Origin: Xenopus tropicalis
Taxonomy: Eukaryota; Chordata; Amphibia; Anura; Pipidae
Direction: 5' to 3'
Assembly: GCF_000004195.4 (NCBI RefSeq)
Contig: NC_030683.2
Span: forward strand, 66,452,764-66,516,763
Length of the DNA: 64,000 nucleotides
Shown here: positions 49,245-60,900 of the stretch, piece by piece
Layout of the letters: the number at the start of each line of letters is the position of its first letter
How positions within the stretch are numbered: position 1 is the stretch's first letter
The notes under the pieces: model-generated
Database searches by the model: none
Seen by the model: only the letters and a program-made list of their open reading frames with translations
What the model was told of the DNA's origin: nothing
Position numbers and translations under genes: made by a program

Positions 49245-52200
49245 GTATGTGTGCCTTGAATTAGGATACCTGATAGCACATTTTATTTCAAATTGCTCAC
49301 ATTAAGGTAAATTTGCTTACATTAAGGTAAATGTTGCTTCTGCGCAGAGAGTTAGCCATAATGTAAATGCTGGACAACATCTGAAGCTGTTTGAATTCTA
49401 ACGATTTATTATGGCATGTTTAGATAGCAAGACCTTTAGATTTCTCACCCAGTAGAATAATTAAGGAAAAAGTAAATACATCAGTAGTTGTAGCATCATC
49501 TAGAAGGGAGCAAGGTTTCACTTTTTAACATTGTCCCAGTAAGGTGTAACTTGCACAATCACTATATCAATTGCTCCCTAAAATGTTCTGCAGCAGAGAT
49601 AACCTGCTTTATTCTGAACAGCTAAAATCTCATCTAAGCTTAATGAGATTAGTGTTATTTTACAGTTCTTTAATATTATACAAAGGAATATAAAAATGTG
49701 GTAAGAATGTAAGCTGTTGCTTTAAGAGACATGGTATGGAATTATTTTCATCTTTTAGGTAAAAACTAAAAATATATACAGCTATAGGACATATAATGCA
49801 GAAAACAGAGAGTTCTTGTATATTGCAAGGCAATTTTTATTTGATTAAATTATTAATTCTTGTTTTTGATATTTATAATTATGGTATAATTTTTCTCGGT
49901 AATAATAAGTCACTACCCTGTACTTGCTGATTGCAAAATGACCTTATTTTATGCTTATGCTTAGGTATTTTTAGTAGCTGGTGGGCCCCAGTGGAGCAGG
50001 TCCGCTCCATGCCTGAGACTTATATGCTCCACCCAGCCATAAAAAGTGCAAGCACACATTCATAGGGGGTGGCAATGCAGTCGCTGCAAGGGTAAGGAAC
50101 GGGTGCATGACTGAGGTGGGGGCCTTTGGGGTGGCAGCCCCGGTGGACACCCCAGTATGACACTGATCAAGATAACAGAAGGTTCATTCACTGTACTGAT
50201 GGCAGGGTACAAAGAGCAAAGTACAGGTGCAAACAACTATATTTCTAACAAGGACAGGTCTGTCCTGCACAGGGCCCCTTTGCGGACTGCTGCTCCTTAA
50301 CTTGCAGAACTTTACAGAATTCCTTTAAAGAAACTGTGAAAAAATAATCTGTAGCTTGCTAGCTATGCAGGTTTTTAGTGGAATGCATAAAAGCACACTA
50401 ACAATGCCCTTATGCAGTGTGCAAAGTGCAAAAGGAACAGTAGGAGCTTGCTGTTTTAGAGCACAAAGACCTGCAGACTGAAATTCGAATCTATAGTAGG
50501 CAGGATTCAACAGTGGAGGCAAGTAGACATCCTCTCCCCTGCCCCTACCTTGTGCCTCTGAAAGATCTTTATCTTGCCTCTGTATCTTGCAGGCAGTAAG
50601 GACAGGGCTGGAGTGAACCTTTTGATGCTGTTCTTTGCAGGGAGCTCTGGATTTTATTTTTATCTGTGGCTCCCTGCAAAGAACAGCACACAGAATGAGT
50701 ACTAAGGGGTATGCTATTGTTTCCCTTGCACTTCCACCCAGAGGCTTTGAGAATGAGCCCTATAGGTTGGCTAGTTTTCTTTGACTTTCATAATTTTCTA
50801 CAGTTTAACCATAATTTCTTAACTGAGTTTTTTTCATTTTACTGGTTACGTGATGCTGGCTCTGTGACGTAAAAAAATATGTGAAAGGTCTACCAAAAAG
50901 CTTCCTACAGAGAATGGGGGCAGGTTTTATCAGCTTACGTACAATGAGGTTGCAGCAAGCATGCTAGCTTTATTAAAAAACTTAAAAGTTGCGGCCTGTT
51001 TTCTTCAGCTGTCAGGCTTGATATATAACACCAAACTGGCTGGACTATTCTTGGACTATTCTTAGTACCATTATTACTAAGATAGCTCAGATGAATTCTG
51101 CTGCCTCATCCAGCATACCTGTGATCTGTACCTTGTGTGAGATTCAAAATCCAGCACTCAATATCTTGTCTGAATGGCACACAAGTTATGGGTCTGAAAA
51201 GGTGACACCAACATACAGAATGCACTATTCTCAGGCACACTCCTTAAGTATTCTGTGTGGGTTGACAAAAAATGTGACCAGCATCTGACCTTAACCCACC
51301 TGCACCCAACCCAATGCATTTCTGACCGGGCAATACACATCTATTTATAGACCTGAGGCCCACTCACCCCATTTCAGACATCACAAAGGGGGCAGGCGCA
51401 CCTATAAATAGAGGCTGCCAGAAGCAGAAGTGGGGCACAGTAAGGGTGGGCAGGGTGGAAGGAAGAACTCGGCCCCGCAAATGTTGTGCAAATGTCACCC
51501 ACAGGTCCTGCAGGTTTTGGGCTGACCCTCACATCACCACCTTCAGCACTGTAAGCTCTAGCATGTAGGGTCATTTGATCCTATTTTTTACTTTGTAACC
51601 CTTGTTTGTTAAACTATTGTAAGACATCTTTTCATTATTAATTTATGTAAAACGCTGCACAGCTTGCTGGTGCTATATAAATAAATGATGATGATAGTGT
51701 GTTTGTAAGTGTACTGCATACTGGTAGGAAATGTAAAATACCACAAACCACAATTAAAACATCAACGCTCACTTAACATTTCTATCATGCACTAGGTCCT
51801 TACCCACTTACTTTCTTCCTTTGTCAGGGGCTGCAGAAATCTGACCTATTTGTAGTTTGTCTTTGGAGTTTCAGAGTTTTAACATAAGGTTCTTAATGAC
51901 ATATATTGTTCTGTACTGAGTATGTATTGAGTTCACAATTGTGTTACCAAGCTTTACTTACATTCTTATTATTTAAACATGCTTCACATTTCTCCCACTG
52001 CTCAGAATCATGCATTCTTTTAACTTAACTTCACTGTGCTCTTATTATTAACATACACACTATCACTAACCCTGATATGTATCAAACACTACTGTCTTAT
52101 TTTGCTTTTCTCTGTGACACAATATTTCTGACATTTTGTTTTTTCTTAATGAATAAAATTTTTATTAACTTAAATTAAACTTTAATAACGATTAGTATAA

Positions 52201-55200
52201 ATGAAGGTATTTTGGTAATAAGATTTCCAATTGAGCTGTCAGAAGCCTGGTAGCAGCAGGTCTAATGCATGTTAGTGGTTTATCTGTGAGTGCAGACTGA
52301 GCTGGATGGAACACATGAAATGTTAATGACACACTCACTTTAATTCAATGTGAGGTTTGCAAAAAGCAGGCACATTACTTTAACATAAATCTGTATTGGA
52401 AGCAGCTTTGAACAATTACATGTGCATGAGTCTGAGCAAATCTCACTGGATATTAAGGCAAGTTCCTTTTTCCTCCTCTTAAACTGAAAATCCAAGTTCT
52501 TTGTAAAGTGAGAAAAACTTCTGTATATAAGTGATTATGTCTATAAGAGAATCTTTTTTTCACAAAGTGCAATCGGGTAGAAAGTTGTAGTTTAAAGGGG
52601 ACCTGTCACCCTAAGAAATATTTCAGATTATTTTCTCTTATTTTAGTCAAGTCAAATAAATGTAACTTACACTACATAAATTATTTAAATCTTATTTCCT
52701 TCTGTGCACAAGCAGGCAGGGGCAATTTTCTTATTAAGGAAAGCTTTACATCATCCCAAAATCTTGTTTATGTGCACGAATAGGAGATCTAATTCCTATG
52801 CCCATGAGGAGGAAGCACAGTGACATCTGGGAATTGTAGAATGGAAAGTGAAAGTGATTGCTGTGCCTAAGACACAGATGTGGGGCAGGCAATATATGAT
52901 TGACTGCTGATACATTTACATACATTTATAACAGGTATGGATGTTTTAATTTAAAAAAATGGATTTCATGTTTAATTTAAAATTTACTTTATTATACAGC
53001 TTTTTATGTCTGGGTGACCTGTCACCTTTAAAATGGAAAATCAATGGTAATAATTAATCTTCCAGACCTGTTACACCACTCATTTAAATCAGCTTTGTAA
53101 TATGTTAGTGCTTTGTAGGATGGATGATTGATATGAATGTGTCTTCTAGGAAGAGTAAATATTAAGGGGAAATAATGTAGCATGCCCTTGTTAATACTAA
53201 GCCTTAGCCTTAAAACCTGCACGTATTATTCTTTGTGTTTCTTATACACAAAGGATTAAATGCTATTGTTTGTCAAATGGCACATAGTATGTGTGCGACA
53301 CCCAGTCATGTCTTCATCCTTCCAGTGCCTTAGAATAATGTCTGTAACAACCAACGTGGATTTTTTTTTTTGTTGATTTATACTTTACTTATAATGACAT
53401 TTTCCTTCAGTGAATTATAATAAAACAACTAGAAATTCAGGACCTTCAAGGCAGAAATATTAAGTTTTGATTAAATAATAAAAAGATAAAAGATATTCAG
53501 CTGATTACAGTATAACTTTCCTTTTCTCTTAACACATCACCCAAACCAATTTATTTTCACTTTCCGTACGCTTTATTAATGTTTGGTGTTTATTTCAGGT
53601 TACCTTAAGAAAGCATTTTTAAAGAAGAATTACAGTAGTATAGTATAGAAATGCTTATTTACAATTTACATTTTTTTTTGTCCACTGTGTGGGGCATTGT
53701 GCAAATAGACACATGCATCTTTGCTGTACCTTAAGGACAGGGCTAGCTCTGCATGCTGACTCTGCACTCCTCCTTGATGCCAAATGTTTTACCCAGCACT
53801 CAGCGCAGAGTAGAGGGGCCACCAGGGCTCCATAGATGGGCACAAATGGATGCACTCTTCTGCCCCTTAGTGCTTTTGCACTTGCATACCCCCAGGCAAA
53901 GGCTCTATTATCCAGGAAAGTAGCACATACCTTCTTTTGCAGAGTTTCTTTCTACACTGGTGGCAAAAAGAAAAGTGAGAGTCGAGGACAATGTGCCACG
54001 AGGGTTGTCAACACGGTCCTGTGAAGCAATTATGGCAGGACCAAATATAAGACATGTGTCAATCATTCTTTGCTGCACAAGGGAAAAGGGGCTCCATTGC
54101 TGCTAGTGGCCCTCCTGCTAAAAAAAAAAAAAAAGGCAAGACCTGCATTTCTACACAAATTCACACACAAAACACACATTTTACAAAAGTTATATTTTTG
54201 GTTTATCTTTTTATGCCTTTTCTCCTTTTGCACACATTTGCACACTCACATACACAACAATCACAGAACACTTGTTCAGGCATACATAAATACACATACA
54301 CTATTTATTTTATAAACGCTCTACTTGATTTTTTCATGTTATTATTTTGGATTTTTTCTTTCCTCTAAAACTGTTTATTTAGTAGTGAGGTTATTGCATC
54401 AGGTATTTTGATCATTATTTGCATATTTTTTTAAAGTTTGAATTTTTATATTGCATTTTTATACCTGCATTATTGTTTGTTGCATGTTTTTAACATAGAT
54501 TTGTAGTTTGTGTACTTTTTAAAAATATTTTGTTTTCAAGGGGTTACAATTCCTTTTTTTGTTCTTTTACCACACATAAAACCTGTGCCCGTTGTTCTAT
54601 TCAGTATGTGGGATGTACAATTCGTTCACTGAAGTGTAGAATGCGGGAGCATATTGGACACATAGTGGCAAGGAATGGAAACAGTCCAGTCTCAAGACAC
54701 TTTATAAATTGTTGCAATGGGGATGATTCTTTGTTGCGAATTCAAGTAATAGATAGAATCCTTCCAGATGAGAGAGATAGTGATCCATGGACTAGACTTT
54801 TAAGAGCAGAAGTTAAATGGATTTTCCTTTTAGGCACTCGCCATCCACATGGTTTAAATTCTGCTTTTGACATTAACTGTTATGTTCCTCCTAAATAAGT
54901 GGCTATGGTAAATTGTTTGCTTCGTTTGTAACCCTGCCTTTTTTTGTTCCTTCCCTGGTTTTTCATTGGTTTTAATTGTGTGATGTCACTAATGCATAGA
55001 CTATTTAAATCATGTTCTGTTTGTTCAATATATGCCTATGATTAAGTGCCTAGTGCACGAAACGCGTTAGGCCTCTGTGTGTTTTTAAATGGAATAAATA
55101 AAGGTTTCTTTTAAATACCATGGCTGTTCCGAGTGCTGATGAAGCCGTTTTTGCATTGGTCCACACATAAAACAGGCATAAGTACTGGTAGTTGGGGAGT

Positions 55201-58200
55201 TGTAAGCCATGAATTAAATATGCACAAGGGATTTTCAGGGGTCTTATGGCACATAATTTGAAGTCAGGATGCTTTTTTGCAGAAGCTGAATTGGCAGCTG
55301 AAAAAAATATTTACTATTTTTTTTATTTTGGGGTACCTACAGACCCCATAACTTGGTAACTCTATTCACATTGGTTATAAAACTGTTCAGTAGACCTCCG
55401 GTGTTCATATTTAGGATGTTTTATCTTGGTATGAGATGTCAATGTGGTTAAAGGGATTCTGTCATGATTTTTATGGTGTACTTTTTATTTCTAAATTACA
55501 CTGTTTACATTGCAAATAATTCACTCTAGCATTTAAAAGGTTATTCTTGAACCAACAAATGTATTTTCATTTAGTTGTAATATTGGTGTGTAGGCAGCCA
55601 TCTCAGTGCATTGTGCCTGAGTCTGAGCTTTCAGAAGGAGCCAGCACTACACATTAGAACTGCTTTCAGGTAAACTGTTGTTTCTCCTACTCCCTTGTAA
55701 CTGGAGGAGTCCCAAGCTGGACTTGGATTTCTTACTATTGAGTGCTATTCTGATATCTACTGGGAGCGGCTATCTGGCTACCTTCCCATTGTTCTGCGGA
55801 TTGGCTGCTGGGAGGGGGGTGATATCACTCCAACTTGCAGCTCAGCAGTAAAGTGTGACTGAAGTTTATCAAAGCACAGGTCACATGTATGTGGCACCCT
55901 GGGAAAAGAGGAACTTGGCTAGCCCCATGTGATATTTCAAAATTAAATATAAAAAAATCTGTGTTTGTGTTTTTGAAAAATGCATTTCAATTAATAGATG
56001 CATTTTGAGAAAAACATTTTTTTTCCATGACATTATTCCTTTAATTGCAATATTGCTGCATTTAGCACAGATTTCCAGTTTAGTAGTTTGGACTAGAAAT
56101 ATATCTTTACCAATTTTAAATTTGTCACATTTTTGTACTTTTCAAAAATATATGGTTTGCACTAGGTATTATGTATAGGGGGTCTGCACAGAATAAGCAG
56201 ACAGGTTGCTTTGTTTGCAGAAGCTGAAGCGCAAGTCAAGAAAATGTATGTGTGCTATTTTCATTGGGTCCCCAGATGCCAAATACTAAGGGGCACATTT
56301 ACTTACTCACGATTGTTCCGATGGCGTCCGAATGTGTTTTTTTCGTAATGATCGGAATTTTTCCAATCAGCCCCTAAATTGTATGCATATTGGTCATAAA
56401 ACTGTTTAGTAGACATTTCTAGTCTTTAGTAAATGTTGCAAAACAGCTTACGCATGTATGGCAAAATAAGTTATAGTATACATGTGCAACAGAAAATCTG
56501 CAGTGACAGAAGTGTTCAAAGAAACCTGCTCTGGTGTTTTAGACACCATAGTCTAAAATGGAGAAAAAATGAAGCACTTCCCACTAAAGAAATTGAAACA
56601 GTCATAAACACCCAGCCCAATAAATTTACAGCCCAATAAATAGGGCTTCATTTAAAAAGAAAATCAATATTTTCCTTTCTTTTTCCTAAAGCACTAATGG
56701 AAAGTAATGGATACTCTGTAAACAGGGCCATTTTTTAAATGAATATAATAAGTGTAAATAATCCCCTACATTACCTAAAATTCAATTTTTACTTGGCTTT
56801 GAAATAAGCAGCAGAGGCCTTATCTGTTGATTGGAAATTGCCCAGGATATGTCAGCACTATATAAAAAAGGATAATAACTCCTCTGAGCAGTACTGTGGC
56901 TCCATGTGTATGTTAAAATAACAGCACAAAATAGTGTGTCATGGCGACAAGCTCCTCTGACAGTGTTTGATAAATAGTGGACTATTTTTTTTATTATTTT
57001 GGGAAGTATTTTGGAAGTTTAAGAATTATTATCTAATTCTGTGATCCAATTCTGTACAATGGTAATGAAATAATAATTTTAACAAATGTTGTTAGTAATA
57101 GAGACCCTTGGCAAGAAACATAAGATAATCTGAGCCATAGTTTTACTAATTTAAATATGTAGCAATATACATAAAAGTTTAATAAACTAAAAAAGTCTTC
57201 CTATTTTGTCTCCCTTCTTTGTGTTTTATTTATTTTGTCTTCCGTGATTCTCTCTCTCTTTGTTCCCATATATCATGTTTGGTGTGGTGTGTTATTTTGC
57301 TACTAACTTTGCTTTGGGTTGTGTTAATAAAACTGTGCCTTTTGTTTCCACTGTTGTGGTTTCTGTTACGCTTTTGTGTGTGCTTATGGGATTTCCAACT
57401 ATGGAGTTCCATTTTCCTCCCATTCCCAATTTTTTTGCTTGTTGGATGCCTCCTTCCTTTGTGTCGCTATGATACTTTCTAGTTGTCCTTTGTTCTCCTG
57501 TGTGTGTTGAAGTCCCATCTGGTACAGACGCTGTAAAGGGAGAGAACATGACCTTGTTGTGCATCTCTTGCATGAAGAGGGAGGAAGTTGCTGCCACCAC
57601 CAATGTAAGGTGGTTCTATCAACCAGAGGATGGGCAAGAAATACTTGTATGTATTTTGTATTACTGTCACTTACACTGAGATGGATATTGTTCTGTCCAA
57701 GATTTGAAGTGGATGCAAAATAATGGAACATGGAACACATCTCTTTTTTTACATTATCTAAATGACATGATATCTCACAAATTCTGCAACATACTATACA
57801 GTGTTTCTAAATCAAACGACAAATTTTACAATTATTTTTTTATTTTAAATTAAGAGTGGTTACATAAATTGTGGCTGTCTGTGATTTTGTACATTCAAAA
57901 TGTTTTCATGAATTAATATGAGGAGAATAGGAGAATGTTCCATTAAAGATTTTATTGGCAGGAGAGACACTGAAATGTTGTATTATTTTAGTTTTCCATT
58001 TTAGTTTTGCAAACACAACATTTACATATTAATAATACTCGATTTAATCCCAGGTATGTTTTGTGGAGTTTTTTTTTTGCACCCTTTGTCTCCAACATCC
58101 CTCTTTTGTGCCTACAAACATTTTTCTAAATTACCATAGTTATGTGAGTAGAGTAAACAAACAATCTAAAATAAATTAAAAAGATTGCAATTGCAAAGAT

Positions 58201-60900
58201 TGCTTCAGGTCTAGCAAGGCATAATGAGCATCTAGTGGTTGCATATACTGGTTAGCTAGAAAGAAAAAAGTATAGGGAAAAGTTGTGAATATAGGGTACA
58301 CATATATAAGAGTTAGTTCATTAGAACTTAGAGACCACTTAAAGGCAGCATCAGACAAGGTGTATTGTCACCCAAGTGAGTAGCAAAATACTCAAAATAC
58401 TCCAGCATTGCAGACTAGAGACATCTTCATGTTTAAAACAGTCCTATTGTATAAAGTTGCTTTGTTGCACATTTTCAAAATTTAATTTCAGGATTGAGAC
58501 TGATTTGATTGTGAGCGATTACCTTAGCTTACAATGCTGATATATTTCTAGACGTAATCCGCTGTGCCCATTGTCACTATGTAAGCCACTTATAGACCAG
58601 TTTTAGAAGAGCACATTACATGTTTTTCCTATTCTCTCAACACAGATTTATGAATATGATGGAAAACCTTTGGAATCAAAAAGTCCACTGCAAGGTCGGC
58701 TTCAGTGGACTGGAAGCAAAGATCTGCAGGATGTTTCTATCACCATCCTCAATGTAACAACCAATGATTCAGGACTTTTTACCTGCTATGTGAACCGTAC
58801 TCTGCACTTTGAGGCACACCGTCACTTAACGCAAAGCAAGAAAAGCATCACACTAAAGGTCACGGAAGAAGGTGACAATTGCTTCACTTACGCAAACCCA
58901 TTCATTTCAGCATTTGCACCTTTAATAGTATGGGGCCTATTTATAAAGCTGTGTAAAAAGACATAATAACAATGTATAAAAATAAATAATATCCCTTAAA
59001 GTTAAATGGGTTACAATAAGCCTGATACAGTGTAAAATGATGGGGTACATTTCTGTGTTAGTTGTCTTTATTACAAGGGCAAGAGCACTAAAATCCATAT
59101 TTGTAACAGACAAAGGGCCAGAGAGGATCTATAGGGAACTCTAACAAAGTCACCATATATTATGAATTTTCTACATCATAAAGGTGGTTTTAAAAAATGC
59201 TGCATGTTCCCTCTAATTGTAACAAACTAAGAACACATTCTTGGATTTCGCCAAATCCACATCCTTAAAATCACATGACTACTTACAATATGCTGTGGTT
59301 TATGTTTGAAACAAGAACACCGAAGCAGCTAATGCCACTTTGTTTAAATAAAAAATGTAACGTGAGTTTAAAAGAGTGCTATGGTATTGTGAAATTGTTA
59401 CTGTAGGCAATGTAATGTATTATAAGAGGTAACTGGGTAATATTTTATTATGCTGGGTATATAAGGTATATGCCAATTTTTTGTGTAGTTGGTTTGTGCT
59501 CATTTTAGAGAATAAAAGTATTTTTTTCAATGTACACTTACATAAATCTGATGAAGTCACTGTTTTTGATTTGTATTCTTTGAATTGTGCCTAACAACTT
59601 AGTTTTGCTTTCCCCAACAGCTGGTGAAGACTTTACTTCAGTTCTTTCTGAAATTATGATGTATTTTCTTCTTGCCTTCCTTACCTTCTGGCTATTAGTA
59701 GAAGTTGTATATTGCTACAGGAAGATCTCCAAGGCAGAGGAAGTCACACAAGAAAGCGTGTAAGTTTGAAATTAGGCAATGAAGCAGCCAAGTGCATCAC
59801 AATATGTTCAAGTAAATATGAAAGAAGGATGTTTTCTTGTAAAGTAATGGCTATTATGATGCTGTTAGGGTTTTCTAGTGTGCCTAAGTACCGCAATATG
59901 TATTAAACTGTGCACAGTTAGGCTATGTTTGGCATAAAAATTACGCCTTAAATTGTTGTTTATTTCAGGGTGAAGTGAATATAATAGAATGTCTTACCGA
60001 GAGAGCAGTTATTGTGCCCTCATAAAGTCATCCAACTTTTAAGCAGATATTAGACATCTACAGCATTCTTATAAAATTTGCAATCCAATAATCTGTGTAG
60101 AGACGATTATTACTTTAGGAAATGCAAATTGTTATTATTTTTGTAAATTTTTATTCACTTTACGACTTTTGTTACATATTGCCAATAGGGTCTACAATCA
60201 TCCATAGGGCACTGACACCTGAGGAGATCAGCCTCCTTCAAATGCTTTCTTATCAGCTACAATGCAAATCACTGGTGGGGGAAACATGCACAGCTACTTC
60301 GCAAAATAGCCTGAAGTTGGCTCTTAAGGAAACATTGCTCTACTTAGGAAAGTAGCCAAACAGTGTAAGTTTGCCCACTGGTAATTTGCATTTTGGCTGG
60401 TGGGAAGAAAACAAGGGATGTTTTGTCTGATTCTAGTTGCACTGTTTTCAGAGCTGCCATGTACTAATAATCTGTATTAATTACCAATCAGCCTTATATT
60501 GTGTCATTTATATTCTGTATATACCGTATATTGTGAGTTGGTTCCTTATCTCAGGTGACAAGAGCAGAGAGCATTTGCAGCAAATCAGCAAAAAGGAAGA
60601 TGGGGAGCTACTGGGAGCATCTTTGGAGGCACAGATCTTCCCTGCTAAAGGGCTGTGGGTGCCCTGGGCTTGTAGAACCCCCAAAAATAATGTACAACGT
60701 TTCTAGCCTACTTCCTTAATTAAGTTTTAGTTCTCTTTTTATGATTCTGAAGAGTTTTTTTTCCTCATTGTACATTTTAAAGTAGGATGTAGGAATTTTG
60801 AGAAAAATAATAATTTAAACTATATACCTTTTCCAGTACTGACTATTTAGCCATACCATCTGAAAACAAGGAAAACTGTTCTGTTCCAGTGGAAGAATAA
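49190..60900 (+). CDS. scn3b: scn3b gene: voltage-gated sodium channel beta-3 subunit, 5 coding exons
   Basis: Joining 49190-49244, 57483-57646, 58646-58871, 59621-59759 and 60837-60900 gives 648 nt: 215 residues plus stop, the human length. Layout: signal peptide about 1-23, V-type Ig domain about 25-145 with C26, C45, C48 and C120 (C45-C120 expected as the domain disulfide), W62 and the DSGLFTC motif at 114-120, and membrane helix about 160-181 with a Glu inside it (E176), a known beta-3 feature. The cytoplasmic tail has YCYRKISKAEE and ends in SVPVEE. N-glycosylation sequons lie at N40, N109, N113 and N123. The near-identical CVEVPS, CISCMKREEV, GSKDLQDVSI and AGEDFTSV blocks identify beta-3 rather than beta-1. 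The protein associates with sodium-channel alpha subunits in excitable cells, modulating gating and surface expression. Confidence 0.97.
49245..51595. other. scn3b intron 1, mostly unique sequence
   Basis: AATTTGCTTACATTAAGGTAA-like text repeats in tandem near 49300-49330. GCTCCCTGCAAAGAACAGCA near 50670 is the inverse of TGCTGTTCTTTGCAGGGAGC (about 50627-50646), forming a hairpin. No coding sequence is recognised. Confidence 0.5.
51630..51700 (+). repeat. CR1/L2-like 3' tail
   Basis: AAAACGCTGCACAGCTTGCT, GGTGCTATATAAATAAATGA then a TGATGATGA run: the same tail as at 25987-26055. Confidence 0.6.
51701..52590. other. scn3b intron 1, unique sequence
   Basis: Nothing recognised. Confidence 0.5.
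52592..53031. mobile_element. TTAA-flanked MITE with ACCTGTCACC ends
   Basis: TTAAAGGGGACCTGTCACCC and its partner GGGTGACCTGTCACCTTTAA bound the element, with TTAA at 52592-52595 and 53028-53031. Non-coding, 440 bp. Confidence 0.88.
53032..54480. other. scn3b intron 1, no gene seen
   Basis: Unique sequence with an A run at 54120-54134. Open frames around 54054-54368 are compositional. Confidence 0.5.
54568..54898 (+). pseudogene. GIY-YIG endonuclease domain fragment of a Penelope-like element
   Basis: The frame reads CARCSIQYVGCTIRSLKCRM then REHIGHIVARNGNSPVSRHF, and ends GTRHPHGLNSAFDINCYVPP, TAA. QYVG followed by the R...R.REH spacing is the YIG half and catalytic Arg region of the GIY-YIG fold, and SPVxRHF and the HPHGLN tail are typical of Penelope-like endonucleases. 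The first half of the signature (GIY) is lost upstream, where the frame is interrupted. In intact elements the domain nicks target DNA for retrotransposition. Confidence 0.8.
55034..55072 (+). ncRNA. Hammerhead-like motif 3' of the GIY-YIG fragment
   Basis: GCCU (55034-55037), AUGAUUA (core box with two changes from CUGAUGA), A, stem II GUGC (55046-55049) / GCAC (55055-55058) with loop CUAGU, GAAA (55059-55062), self-complementary ACGCGU stem III (55062-55067), U55068 as the cleavage position, then AGGC pairing with the initial GCCU. Geometry is complete; the core box is mutated. Confidence 0.5.
55448..56044. mobile_element. MITE family C, copy 2 (complete, TTAA)
   Basis: It begins TTAAAGGGATTCTGTCATG and ends CATGACATTATTCCTTTAA, inverted ends with TTAA on both sides. 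The body aligns with the older copy at 6735-7240. Confidence 0.88.
56290..56374. mobile_element. Short MITE family E, copy 3
   Basis: GGGGCACATTTACTTACTCA to CCAATCAGCCCC, flanked by TAA (56287-56289 and 56375-56377), a 3-bp duplication. 85 bp, with CGATTGTTCCGAT and ATCGGAATTT as inverted motifs. Confidence 0.75.
56441..57482. other. scn3b intron 1, 3' end
   Basis: Unique sequence, becoming strongly pyrimidine-rich (57210-57480) before the exon 2 acceptor. The open frames in the pyrimidine tract are compositional. Confidence 0.6.
57483..57646 (+). CDS. scn3b: scn3b coding exon 2 (Ig domain, first half)
   Basis: The acceptor is ACTTTCTAG and the donor CTT/GTATGT, phase 1 in and 0 out. It encodes residues 19-73, CSPVCVEVPSGTDAVKGENM, CISCMKREEVAATT and RWFYQPEDGQEIL. 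Confidence 0.97.
57647..58645. other. scn3b intron 2
   Basis: Unique AT-rich sequence, nothing recognised. Confidence 0.5.
58646..58871 (+). CDS. scn3b: scn3b coding exon 3 (Ig domain, second half)
   Basis: The acceptor is CTCAACACAG and the donor G/GTGACA. It encodes residues 74-148: IYEYDGK, GRLQWTGSKDLQDVSITIL and the DSGLFTCYVN motif with the second Ig cysteine. It leaves in phase 1. Confidence 0.97.
58872..59620. other. scn3b intron 3
   Basis: Unique sequence, nothing recognised. Reading through the donor gives a chance extension of exon 3 to about 58966. Confidence 0.5.
59621..59759 (+). CDS. scn3b: scn3b coding exon 4 (membrane helix)
   Basis: The acceptor is TCCCCAACAG and the donor GT/GTAAGT, leaving in phase 2. 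It encodes residues 149-194, AGEDFTSVLSEIMMYFLLAF and onward through the helix to YCYRKISKAEEVTQES. Confidence 0.97.
59760..60836. other. scn3b intron 4
   Basis: Unique sequence, nothing recognised. Confidence 0.5.
60837..60900 (+). CDS. scn3b: scn3b coding exon 5 and stop
   Basis: The acceptor is CTTTTCCAG. It encodes TDYLAIPSENKENCSVPVEE, then TAA at 60898-60900. The 3'UTR continues downstream. Confidence 0.95.

Larger units (their letters stand above)
54540..55150 (+). mobile_element. 3' part of a Penelope-like retroelement (Neptune-type)
   Basis: It contains a GIY-YIG endonuclease fragment followed within 140 bases by a hammerhead-like fold and an AATAAA (55093). This is the order expected at the 3' side of Penelope-like elements. 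The reverse transcriptase is absent, so the copy is truncated. The boundaries are approximate. Confidence 0.72.
55175..56440 (-). mobile_element. piggyBac-like element fragment, interrupted by two MITEs
   Basis: CATAAAACTGTTCAGTAGACC (55376) and CATAAAACTGTTTAGTAGAC (56395), and GGGTCCCCAGATGCCAAATA (56266), are reverse complements of the internal repeat units of the element at 16995-19274. It is split by insertions at 55448-56044 and 56290-56374. Neither terminus is seen. Confidence 0.65.

Noticed and set aside
57219..57482. Hydrophobic 87-codon frame before scn3b exon 2
   Set aside because: It is the translated pyrimidine tract of intron 1 leading into the acceptor at 57481-57482.
58670..58966. 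98-codon frame covering scn3b exon 3
   Set aside because: The true exon starts at 58646 and ends at 58871; the tail is intron read-through and the first Met is internal.
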